DNA of 64,000 bases from Bactericera cockerelli (taxonomy: Eukaryota; Arthropoda; Insecta; Hemiptera; Triozidae): the NCBI GenBank assembly GCA_024516035.1, contig CM044960.1, positions 14,069,880-14,133,879 on the forward strand. The letters run 5' to 3'. The notes under the pieces were generated by a model. That model did no database searches, had not been told where the DNA came from, and worked only from the letters and a program-made list of their open reading frames with translations. How positions within the stretch are numbered: position 1 is the stretch's first letter; every line of letters starts with the position of its first letter. Positions 36,875 through 46,850 of the stretch are shown here, piece by piece. A program made the translations under genes and the position numbers.

Positions 36875-36915
<41 letters not shown>
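36655..36915. repeat. (GA)n microsatellite block
   Basis: Repeated GAGAGAAGAG and long (GA)n runs, especially 36790-36915. The Ser/Leu frames on the minus strand are artefacts of it. Confidence 0.9.
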
Positions 36916-36917
<2 letters not shown>

Positions 36918-36919
36918 CT

Positions 36920-39540
36920 GGAGGGAAATAGTATGAAAAGTACAGGGTAGGAAAGAAATATAGATTGAAAGAGTCCAAATCAGCTTTGATGTTTGTTGGA
37001 GAGGAATACCCAGACTATTCAGAGAGAAGGAGAATTAATAATTTTCAATATCTCATTCCTTCACATTTATCATTTCGTTATGTAAAGTCAATAAAATTCA
37101 TCCCATGTCCAGCCCTCATCTCCAGTTCTGCTGGATAGATACTTATTTTTCTTTTAGTACATTTTGAAAACTACTGTTGTTAAAAAATGTGTTGAAACTT
37201 ACTACTAGGTAAGAACTACTGGTCTGGATGCCCCCCCGCGCCGTGATATTCTAATATTTCAAACTAAATAATTTTTAACACATGCATGTGTTTGCATGGA
37301 TAAATGGTTCAAGAGGCATTATTTTGTGGGATAAGGACTTGGATAAAAACTTGAGAAGGATGTTTTGCGCAAATTCAGTCAATAAAAAGTCGTGTAATGT
37401 TCATAACCAATTTTTTTGCTATTTTCTTCCCAGACAGGACAAGGGGAGAGACAGGAAAAGAAACCTTAATTAGGTTTTAATTTGAGATTTCAATCCCTAG
37501 GAGACTGGATTTTTTCCTTCCTGAGTCAGAACTACATGAAGTGAGGAGAGGGGGAACCAGGAGGAAGGAGGATAGAGATTTTCTATTACTATTCATCTTG
37601 CTCTCTAATGCCAGCTTTATTCTTTTGATCAGTCGTTTGAACTTATGCTCTTCTTTCCTTACTTTTAATATCCGAAAATTTATTAATGTTGCTAATTTAA
37701 TGGTAGGATGATGTTGGTCATCTTATCTCTGATTGTTATTTCATGAGCTCCCCTTTTTCTTTCCTTATCCTTTGGAAAGGAAAGTAATGGTATCACCCAA
37801 AATTTTCGATAGTCAGTTTTTTCGGTATCATGTACCTTTTAAGCGCAACTGTATGTGTATGGAATTTACATTCTGACCGTAAATTGATTTCGAAATACCT
37901 CCAATGGGCATACTGTTCATGAGATACACATGATTAATACGATGAGGTCTCAGGTAGATCGGTTATTTTAGTTAAGCTCTTCGCTTGCAGTAGAAAATGT
38001 GTACCCAACATAAAATACCAAAATTTATGTTTGTCATTTTTAACTCAAAGCAGGTCGTTTCCCCCTTTCCTCGTCCATTAAACTTTATATAAACAAGGAG
38101 CCTTTTAGCAGAAACTTGCCGCGTTAGTTCGGGTGAAGGGGAGCGTGACCTTTGATTATTCAATTTTCCCTCATTGAATAATTCATCCCAGCTAATGTTT
38201 CCTCTTGTTTACTGCCTGCGCTCTGACAAAACCATTTCTGGTTCCTCGTGGTTCTACTAGTTTTTGAAAATTCTTTAATTATTATTACTATGAACTTGTC
38301 TTGAGTTTTATTAAAAAAAAAAAAAAAAAAAAACCAACACACAGACCGCCATTATTAAATTAAATGATACCCATTCGGTCTCACGACAGCCAAATCGTCC
38401 AAAGACGTGTCTAATACCGGTGAATTATTTGTGGTTTCGCAAGAGACTCATAATATTGTTTCTGTGCATATCTCAGCATTACTAGGACTTTCAACTGTTT
38501 TAATTGTATCTGGTACTTCCACGTTAATGGTAACATTAGAGTTATGTAGGTGTTAGAAAATAACCTCGTTGAACATAACCTCGCCTGGTGGTTAGCTTCC
38601 ACTAAAGAGTATTGTTTTGCTTTTACATATGACTTTCATATTTTCACAAAAATAATAAAATAACTTTCTGTCTATTAGATTTCTTAACTTAATTCAATAT
38701 TTATGTTTATTCAATATATTCACTAGTCGCGCTCTCTTGTATCATCAGATTTTCACTGCATCTCATTGTGCTTCTTTTGATAATTCATGAATAAACAATG
38801 TTATTTTATACAGGGTGAAGCTTAAGACATGCACCTGGGCATGTTCACTGCAAATTGTTACTCCTGTTGAAATAGTCATTCAACATTAACAATATAGTCA
38901 TTTTGTAATAAGTATATCTGTAGATTTGGTGTCGTGGTACAATATAATATTAGACCTGGTAAAAAGGATTTAAGTCATAGCTGACTATATAATTATATTT
39001 TAAATTTGTCGTCCTGAATGTGAATACCGGAGACTGTGAAACTAATAGCGGTGGCAAGGGACACTGCAGTCCTTTTCAGACTGAACAAACGCGATCCTAC
39101 TAAAAAATATAATTCGATCTGAATATTTGGACATTGTCATTGGTATCTTGGATTTTTTCATTTACAGTACATTTACACTGAGTTGACAATAATTGAATTC
39201 CAAACTCCAAGAGGAATAAGAGAATTATAATATTATCTATTTTCAATGAGAAAAAAATGAAATGCAATTTATTTCTCATAAAGTCTCTGGAGATTTGTCA
39301 AATACGAAACGTGTTTGTTTTCCTCTCTTTATTATTGTTAATTTTCAATTATGTAGTCCTACTTGTTTTAATGGTAGGATTTTCACTTTCACAGAATATA
39401 AAAATGATCAAATTGGCTTCCAGAAGACCTCCAGAAAACGGCAAGAGTGATAAAAAAATTGAACTCTAGTTACTATTAGCACTCCTATGTAAATAAATAA
39501 TCTAAAAGTTAATGATTAAAAAAAAATGGTCATCATATAT
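36920..39540. other. Non-coding stretch with A-run and SINE-C tail
   Basis: A-run at 38311-38332. SINE-C tail fragment (AACCTCGCCTGGTGGTTAGC, CTAAAGAGTATT) at 38565-38615. No exon recognised. Confidence 0.45.
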
Positions 39541-39547
39541 TTAGTCA

Positions 39548-39660
39548 TCAACTCATCACACAAGTGATGTCAAACATGCGACTCGAACCACCGACCTTCA
39601 TGTTACAAGACCACTGAGGCGGTACGGAGGATGACTTCAGCTACAGAGCCCGAATATTTC
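39548..39660 (-). mobile_element. SINE family B copy, degenerate
   Basis: GCGACTCGAACCACCGACCT and TGTTACAAGACC on the plus strand match the complement of the family around the B box and anticodon arm; the ends have drifted. Confidence 0.6.
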
Positions 39661-39664
39661 CCTC

Positions 39665-41455
39665 ATAAATTATGGCTGTGTAATTTTGTAGCGCTTTATG
39701 CTTACGCCTCCAGATATGTTACACAACCCCCGTGCCTACACCTCCACAGTCCATACATACATTATGTCAATGTTGATCATGTTTCCAGGAAACAGTTCCT
39801 CTGAGATTTATTCGTACCTTTCGAGTTTTCTTTGAAATTATGGAAATTATACGATACGCAACCTCATATTTTGTATTGCCAGCATGCCAGCGTGTTTCTG
39901 AACGCATGTTTGAATGTGTTCAGTTCTGTTTCTATAATTTTCCTTTTTTGGTAAGATCAGGTTATTGCACTCGTATGTAATATACGATATCAATACTCAA
40001 ATAAATAAAGAGGTGCTTTGTTAAACTGTTGGCATACTGGGACTACCTGTCTTGCGCTGACAGTCTAAATAAAGCACTACTTATACTTACGAGTATATAC
40101 ATACTTCATTACTGTACTGTACATTCAATTTTATTTTTTACTATTTATAAAACAAGTTGTCAAAAAAATTGTTCTATAGCTGGTTGACTTGTTTTATAGA
40201 TAGTAAAATAAATATTATTTTGATAGATATTAAAAAAAAATTGAAATGCCAATTTGTACAAAGAGGCAAGTCATCCCCTCAACTCCCTACACTATTACCT
40301 GTATAGGACGAGTGAAAACCTCCTCGCCTATTTGCAGAAACGTCATACTAGCATCATACCTGTCAATGTTACTCTACTCGCATTTTCTTGTTAGCACTCC
40401 CGGAACATGCTGTTTTTCTGTGTCGTCACTGTCGTCTCGTTATAAACATTCGACTGCGCTGATTGGACTCGAATTTCTACTGAATCATTATTATTAAATG
40501 TTTATTTTCTTCACTATTTCATCTCGAAGTTCCTCTCACTATCGTCAGCTCTGTGTAATCATCAAAGAGGACGGCATTAGACGGCAATTATCTTTACTTT
40601 CGAGAGTAGAAATAATTTTAGAAATTATTTTGTTTCTCTCTCTCCATTTCAAATTCATACACCTAACTACTTACCTCTCTATGTACAGCTAGAGAGGTAA
40701 GCTAGTTCAGAAATCAGAATATATTTGTATGTTTTATTTAGTCTGTTTTTTTCTCTTAGTCTTCGTTTTCCTGAAACAAAAAAGAAAAAGAAGACCTATG
40801 AATGACTCTGCCCCAAAAAACATGGTCATCTATCATCGCGGCCTTCATTGATTTTAATTTTAATATTTGTCTCATGCAAAAAAATATTTTGTTACGCCTA
40901 GTTGTTGACTCACTTCTCTGTTTATTGACATAGGCAGACCTCATGTAAATAAACAAATACTGTCTGTAATTGGAAGTGAAAAACTTTTTTAATTATAGAC
41001 TTGTGTCAGCTCAAACTAATGTCCTTTTCCTTTGCTGCATGGAGATCATGCTCGTAACTTTTTGACACGAGGTAGTGATTCGTTAGAACTTTGTTGATAT
41101 TAAATTTGTTCTAGGAATATGAAGACAAGAAGACAGAGACTCCAAATGAAACTCTGTAAAAAATGGCAAATATTTTTCCAATTTTTGCAGAAGGAGATAT
41201 TTTCTTGGGAAATATTTTCTGCAACTTCTCATTGAAATTTCGATTCTTGTTACCGTTTGGACTGTGCAATTTGCCATATATTCGCAACAAACAACTTCTA
41301 ATAGTCAGAAAAGCACAGGATTTATAATTTATAGAGGTGCCATGTCAAAAGCACTCTTACGTTTTTAGGTGGAATAAAATGAATATTGCTCAAAAATATT
41401 TCAATAACATAAATTTTTCACTAATATTTCTTTTTCGTTTATTAATTTAGAACGT
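39665..41455. other. Non-coding stretch
   Basis: AT-rich; no gene or repeat family recognised. Confidence 0.4.
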
Positions 41456-41459
41456 ATTT

Positions 41460-41690
41460 TTGTTGTTGTTGCTAAAGTCTTCTTAACATCGAGGTCATTC
41501 GAGACGGGGGTTTTATCCTCTATTCTCTGGAAACTTGCGAACCGGTTACCCAACATAAACCTCGCACTGCCTGGGTTGGGCTGGGAATAGCCATTTTCAC
41601 GAGGGTTCGAATGTTCACCCACCCAAGTTCTAACCTTGCTGGACGAAGCGAGTTTAGGATAGAACGGGAACAGGTGTATTTAACCTGCCA
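41460..41690 (+). repeat. Dispersed repeat D, copy 3
   Basis: GACGGGGGTTTTATCCTCTA, CTGGAAACTTGCGAACCGG, AACCTCGCACTGCCTGGGTT, GGGAATAGCC and CGAGGGTTCGAATG follow the order of copies 1 and 2. Confidence 0.7.
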
Positions 41691-41749
41691 TCGACTCTGC
41701 ACTGGCTGAACATAAAAAAAAAATTAAAAACGTTAAATAACTGGGCAGA

Positions 41750-42075
41750 ATTCATTTTTCAATTTTTATCTGAGGTGACGTTTTCCCCGACAGCATACAG
41801 CCGTTATCACCTGATGGAGGAACCTTTTGCTTCTTGAGGAATACATAATATTAGAATAGAATAGATATTGGGCAGAATTTGAGTTTAACTCTTTCATTTC
41901 AAACGTCTTCTGTTTCTCGTCCCAACCGTCAAATTCTTTGAGGATTTAGACTTTTAATCTTTTATGACAGCACAAAAGATTCAAACTTCATCGAAAGAAA
42001 CACAAGATGTGTAGATCCAGATCTGCAGAGTCGATCATTGAGAAATTTTCTAGATTCCGCCTGAACATATATTTA
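41750..42075. repeat. Diverged 320-bp repeat, copy 2
   Basis: Counterpart of 28670-28995. It ends 66 bases before the acceptor of cadherin exon 1, so it forms the end of that intron. Confidence 0.8.
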
Positions 42076-42141
42076 ATGTAGGATCTTCATGTTTATGTTA
42101 TACATGGCACTAATCCTCCGTTATCTCTTGTCTGATTCCAG

Positions 42142-42248
42142 GACACCTCCGCACCTCCACTATCCTGGATGTGGAGACCCAGACCCACTACTGGATCACC
42201 GTGTACGCCCAGGACCATGGGGTGGTGCCACTCCACGCGCGGGCTGAC
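42142..42248 (+). CDS. kug: Cadherin exon 1, Fat-like (partial gene)
   Basis: A 107-bp internal exon of a large adhesion protein, encoding 35 codons plus two bases of a split Gly codon. The acceptor is TGATTCCAG and the donor GAC|GTAAGT. The peptide has the strand pattern of the second half of a cadherin repeat: LDVET, then YWITVYAQDHGVVPL. The exon begins in phase 1 and ends in phase 0, which fits exon 2. The wording closely resembles the Fat-like / FAT1-3 group as I remember it, where such proteins control planar organisation and epithelial migration. Fat itself or another large cadherin remains possible. No preceding exon was found in 42 kb upstream. Confidence 0.82.
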
Positions 42249-43656
42249 GTAAGTTCAAAGAAATGTGTAGTATTATGTATTTGTCATGTGACTCATGTGT
42301 ATAGTATGGAAGTATACAAAAGAAAATACATACGAACTAGGTTTAGCGTAAGTATACAGGTAACAGGTATACACGCTCGTTGTTTTTTTTTGCGTTGCAA
42401 AATGCACATTGTAGCACACGACATTCCCTTTGATTAATTTTTTAGGAATCACAACAAAAATGTTAAATATCCAAATATCTGCACCTTATCAAAATGGCAA
42501 ACTGCTTTAGAGTTTATAGCGATCGCCCTATACATATACAGCCACAATGCGAAGTCATGGTAGCCCAATCGTCGATACTGTGTAGTGTGTACGAACTGTA
42601 TTTAGTTTTGGTCATAAAAGTTTCCTCGGATATTCTTCTACCCTTGTGACACACATCATTGCAATGCATACAATATCCTGCAGTCGGCTTCAGTTTTTTC
42701 TCATGTTGATGCATCTTGTGCTCTCGAAAATGCAAATTTCCAAGGTTCAAATACAAGGAAAAGGAGAAAAAAACCAACTTGAACAAAAGAAAAAGTGCAT
42801 TTCAATTAATATAGGAGCAGCGTTGCAACTCATAAAGCGCGTCAGAATCCTTGAAAGTACAAAAGGTTGACGGTATACATTACTGTATTAATTTTCATGT
42901 TGTGTTTTTAAAACTGTCACAAAACAAGCAGAGGATGAGAGGTAGAGGGAAAATTACAACAATCACAAATGCTTTTGTATTTCTCTTGCTAGATACTTCA
43001 TCTCACGTACAAAAGTTTCAAATCCCGCTCCCCTGTCTCTCTCTTTCCCTCCCATGTTCCCCCCTCCTCCAGGTAAAATGTTTTACTCCTTTTCAGTGGC
43101 GGTTTTTTTTTCTTCAGCGATCTTTTGAAAAATTGTAGATGTGTTTATTGTAGACCAAGAGGTGTCTGTTCTCTTGTACCTAGTGTTAACTAGTTGCAAA
43201 TAACTTTTTACTTTTAACTGCTTTTTCAGAATATATTTTTAGTATCGCTACTGAGAGTTGTTTTTTAGTAAAATAAAAGTAGCTGGCCTAGTTCTGAGAC
43301 AACTGGCCCAGCTGTCTCCGCTTTTTATGTCAGCATATTTTTGATAATAGACTGGCTTTCTCTCATTGTATTATTTTTTCCTTGCCTTTCGGTATAATAT
43401 CATGGTATGACCTCGGCACTTGAAAGTCTCTCCGCCCAACTATCTGACTGAGATTAGAAACGTGAAGTTAACGCATGAGTACTTCACTTTGTAAGGGAAT
43501 ACGTGTGGTTAATGCTAGGGGTAATGTATCATTAGAGTTGTCAGTTAACATTTGTTCAAGGAGGACTCTGACGGTGAAGTGTATGAACTGACCAATTAGG
43601 ATGGGAAAACCACCGACTGTTTAGTTCTTCGCTTAAATTCATGCATGCAAGGGAGG

Positions 43657-43694
43657 AATGACACATGTTTCATATAACTGAAACATGTGTCATT
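43657..43694. repeat. Perfect hairpin, 16-bp stem
   Basis: AATGACACATGTTTCA (43657-43672), loop TATAAC, TGAAACATGTGTCATT (43679-43694). Confidence 0.88.
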
Positions 43695-43814
43695 TCACCT
43701 GCAGGTTACTTATCGAATTCAGCACGCACAAGGGCCGTTTATCAGGAAAAAATCCAAATAGAAATATTTTCGTGGACTAAGGGTCGAATTATAAAACTGA
43801 ATTAAATTTATTAT

Positions 43815-43990
43815 GATAATCCGTGGCTCAAAGAGCATTGGTTACTGACCCGGAGGTTGCGGGTTTGAATCCCGGCCGGAGCGGAAATTTCTGACCGAAA
43901 TTTTTGGTTTCCGGAATGGCATGGATGTAAAGGTAAAGTTTTCTGAAGTAATGCGAAAGCGGTTCCGGGGTACACTTACCTTAAAAAAAA
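43815..43990 (+). mobile_element. tRNA-derived SINE, family G
   Basis: Head TCCGTGGCTCAAAGAGC to GCGGGTTTGAATCCCGGCC with short TCCG/CGGA end pairing, followed by a body and an A-rich end at 43981-43990. The D arm is shortened, which argues against a working tRNA. A related head may be at 57665-57740. Confidence 0.55.
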
Positions 43991-44054
43991 GAGAGAGAGA
44001 AAAAAAAAAGATAATCAAGACTGTCCTTTAGTCAAGCTCTAGTGATTGGTGATT

Positions 44055-44170
44055 GGTTGATGCTAAGCTGTGATTGGTTGATGCTCCGACTTGAGGGAGG
44101 GTCTGGCTTGTCTTAAAGTTAATCCTGATTTATGATTCGGTCCTAAGTACTGTTGCTAGTGAGGAGCCTT
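44055..44170 (+). repeat. Dispersed repeat F, copy 3
   Basis: TGTGATTGGTTGATGCTCC, ACTTGAGGGAGGGTCTGGCT, ATGATTCGGTCC and TACTGTTGCTAGTGA match copies 1 and 2. A short internal duplication (GTGATTGGTTGATGCT) lies at its left end. Confidence 0.65.
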
Positions 44171-44627
44171 ACAGTTTACAAATCGACGAGCCGCCACTTG
44201 GCCCGACTTGAAGTTGTCCTCTAATTTGCTACCTGGACTGGAAAAAAAACTTTTCTATTATTTTGAATTAAAAATTGCTACTTGGTTTGGTTTTCTGCTT
44301 TCGGCTTGTTTTGTTTTTGTTCGGAGAAATGGTTCAGGCAGATTACGTGGAGTCCAGAAGGGGAGGACGAACCTTGTACCCTTTGGGTTGGTCCGTTCCC
44401 ACAACTTTGCCATTAATTCGCTCAACTCCACTTTACCATTCTCAGTACGCAGTAAGTAGTTGTAAGTCAGTCTGAAATAAAAGTTGTAATGAACTTTTAT
44501 TTTCTAAAAATGAAAAGACATAAACTAGAGGAATGCTTATGTAGGTTCGCCTTTATTAGAGTTTCGTCAGACGTATTGTCTATAGAAATGAACTGTGGGA
44601 GTATTTTTCATCATATTATTTTGTGTT

Positions 44628-44750
44628 CATCACTTGAGTGGTATCACTATTGCTCAAATTTGCTTTACCTAATATTTGTCATACGGTGGACTTGAACCAC
44701 CGACCTCCAGGTTGGGAGTCAACTATTTTACCGATCAAGCTTCTATGGTC
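44628..44750 (-). mobile_element. SINE family B copy
   Basis: TGTTCATCACTTGAGTGGTA, GGACTTGAACCACCGACCTC and ACCGATCAAGCTTCTATGGT complement the family consensus. Confidence 0.75.
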
Positions 44751-44835
44751 CGTATATGGGACTTTAGGGAGTACGTCATAGATAGAAAATATAATTTTAT
44801 TACATGTTATACTTACTTGGTCTTTCATTATCTCT

Positions 44836-44859
44836 CCCCCCCCCCCCCCCCCCCCCCCC
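44836..44859. repeat. C homopolymer (24)
   Basis: Uninterrupted run of C. Exact length may be unreliable in assembly. Confidence 0.9.
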
Positions 44860-45123
44860 TATTTCACCTGGACCACTTCCATCTCCCCCTCCTCTCATTT
44901 GTCCTTACACTTTAACCACCTCTTCTCGTTCTGCTTTCCAAGTTCTCCTGTGATACACACGAGACGTGAGGTTTCCTTCTGTACACCACGTCTATTCCGC
45001 CCGTATTCAATTCTATTCTATTTAATTCCATTACGTGAATGAAGTAATAAAGATACATTGAGGAGCACAATTCCGTGTCGACTGTTTGATGCACAGCGTA
45101 CGTGAGCATCCACCGCGCTGCTC

Positions 45124-45230
45124 CAGTGTTGCTGACTCGGGGGGATTGTTGTTCTGATGCAGCACCCTGCTCTCGTGTTGCTGACTCGGGGGGGATTGTT
45201 GTTCTGATGCAGCACGCTGATCGCGTTTGT
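45124..45230. repeat. Two-copy direct repeat, about 54 bp
   Basis: GTGTTGCTGACTCGGGGGG, ATTGTTGTTCTGATGCAGCA occur twice in succession. Confidence 0.85.
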
Positions 45231-45789
45231 TTCACTCTTCCGACGACCTGACATATTTTCCAGAAAACGGTTGATTATAATGTTCTAACGGAGGAGTTTA
45301 ATCTACTTGCAGAGATGTACGTGAGGGAGCTGCAGCAGCAATTTATTATGCTGCTCCTTCATTTTCCAAATGTACTTGTTCAGTGTTCAGTCAGTTGCAG
45401 ACGCTCGTTTTTAATCCCCTCCATTCCACAGGTGTACTTAATATTAATTCCATTCTGGCAGAAAGATTCATTCTGCCCTTTCATTTCCATCACCGTTGAT
45501 TTTTTTTTTTTGTCTGTTGAAAATCGTTCTTCTCCAGGATAGTTCCTTATCAGTAGCAAACCTGTCAGTAGAAGTCTCTATTTCTACTAGCTGTAGAGTT
45601 GTAGACTTCTTTCCGAAATTCAATTATTTATCTGATTGTTTGAAATCCTCCCTCAATTCGAAGAAGAATGGCCTCTTGTTGCTAGCCTCAACGAGTGACC
45701 TGGCATACCTAACTATTACTATCCGTTATATCTACTCTATGCTCAAATTCATTTGATGCTGACATGTTAAAAATACCTTGTAACTATTG

Positions 45790-46583
45790 TTCTAATTTCT
45801 TCTATTTTCAATTCCTACCATGTACCTACAAGAACCCTTTCAGTGTATTTCTGGAGAGAAGCGAGCTGCCGAATTTCTTAAACAACGATTGAGTCTGGCA
45901 AATCAAAAAGGAACGCCGTCAGCATTATGGGGTCTATCCCCGACGACGGCAAGATGGATGGAGTTTTTTATTTGTAAAGAATAAATAAATTTAATTATGT
46001 TTATTACCAGTCAAAAAAATTCAATTTCGTCCTCAGGTGTATATTCAAGTGCAGAACTATTGTTCTAATTTCTTCTATTCAATTCCTACCATGTACAATA
46101 ACGCTTTCAATTTCGTCCTCAGGTGTATATTCAAGTGCAGAAATAACCCTTTCAATTTCGTCCTCAGGTGTATATTCAATTCCTACCATGTACAATAACC
46201 CTTTGAATTTCGTCCTCAGGTGTATATTCAATTCCTACCATGTACAATAACCCTTTGAATTTCGTCCTCAGGTGTATATTCAATTCCTACCATGTACAAT
46301 AACCCTTTGAATTTCGTCCTCAAGTGTATATTCAATTCCTACCATGTACAATAACCCTTTGAATTTCGTCCTCAGGTGTATATTCAATTCCTACCATGTA
46401 CAATAACCCTTTGAATTTCGTCCTCAGGTGTATATTCAATTCCTACCATGTACAATAACCCTTTGAATTTCGTCCTCAAGTGTATATTCAATTCCTACCA
46501 TGTACAATAACCCTTTGAATTTCGTCCTCAGGTGTATATTCAATTCCTACCATGTACAATAACCCTTTCAATCTCGTCCTCAG
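45790..46583 (+). repeat. 52-bp minisatellite carrying copies of the exon 2 splice acceptor
   Basis: Unit: GTGTATATTCAATTCC, TACCATGTACAATAACCC, TTTGAATTTCGTCCTCAG. The last bases of the unit are the exon 2 acceptor and the first about 12 are the start of exon 2. Copies of the acceptor precede positions 46037, 46123, 46168, 46220, 46272, 46324, 46376, 46428, 46480 and 46532, then the true site at 46584. Two copies (46324, 46480) have CAAG instead of CAGG. An ancestral single-copy stretch is at 45790-45840. Confidence 0.93.
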
Positions 46584-46791
46584 GTGTATATTCAAGTCCA
46601 GAACGTGAACGACAATGTGCCCATGACCTTGGAGCCGGTGTACTACGCCCACGTAGCAGAGAGCCAGGCCGGCATTGTGCCCATCCTCCAGCTGGCGGCC
46701 AGTGATGGGGACCTGGACCCCGCCCAGAGGATCTCGTATAGGATCAGTGCCGGCAACCCGGAGAGCTACTTCAACATAGACATCGGGTCAG
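46584..46791 (+). CDS. kug: Cadherin exon 2, Fat-like (partial gene)
   Basis: A 208-bp exon: 69 codons plus the first base of a Gly codon completed by exon 3. It covers the linker and first half of a cadherin repeat. The calcium linker reads VYIQVQNVNDNVP (about codons 1-13), with Asn where the usual first acid of DxNDN lies. Then come VAESQAG and ASDGDLDP, the second calcium motif region, and ISYRISAGNPESYFNI. The acceptor is CGTCCTCAG and the first donor is TCAG|GTAAGC. Both ends are embedded in tandem duplications. Phase joins exons 1 and 3 exactly. Assignment to the Fat-like group is from remembered similarity. Confidence 0.88.
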
Positions 46792-46850
46792 GTAAGCGAG
46801 ACATCGGGTCAGGTAAGCGAGACATCGGGTCAGGTAAGCGAGATATCAGT
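46780..46850 (+). promoter_or_regulatory. Triplicated splice donor of exon 2
   Basis: Three tandem 21-bp units, each containing GACATCGGGTCAG|GTAAGCGA, give GT donors at 46792, 46813 and 46834. The period is a multiple of three and contains no stop, so use of the second or third donor would add 7 or 14 residues (repeating KRDIGSG) without losing frame. Confidence 0.9.

Larger units (their letters stand above)
42249..46583 (+). other. Intron between cadherin exons 1 and 2
   Basis: A 4335-bp GT-AG intron. It holds a hairpin (43657-43694), a tRNA-like SINE, repeat F, SINE-B, a C-run, a direct repeat and the 52-bp acceptor minisatellite. Confidence 0.75.

Noticed and set aside
36601..36978. 125-codon Ser/Leu-rich frame
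   Set aside because: It is the complement of a GA microsatellite.
46030..46583. Array before exon 2 as a CRISPR-like repeat
   Set aside because: Units are contiguous without unique spacers, in a eukaryotic intron.
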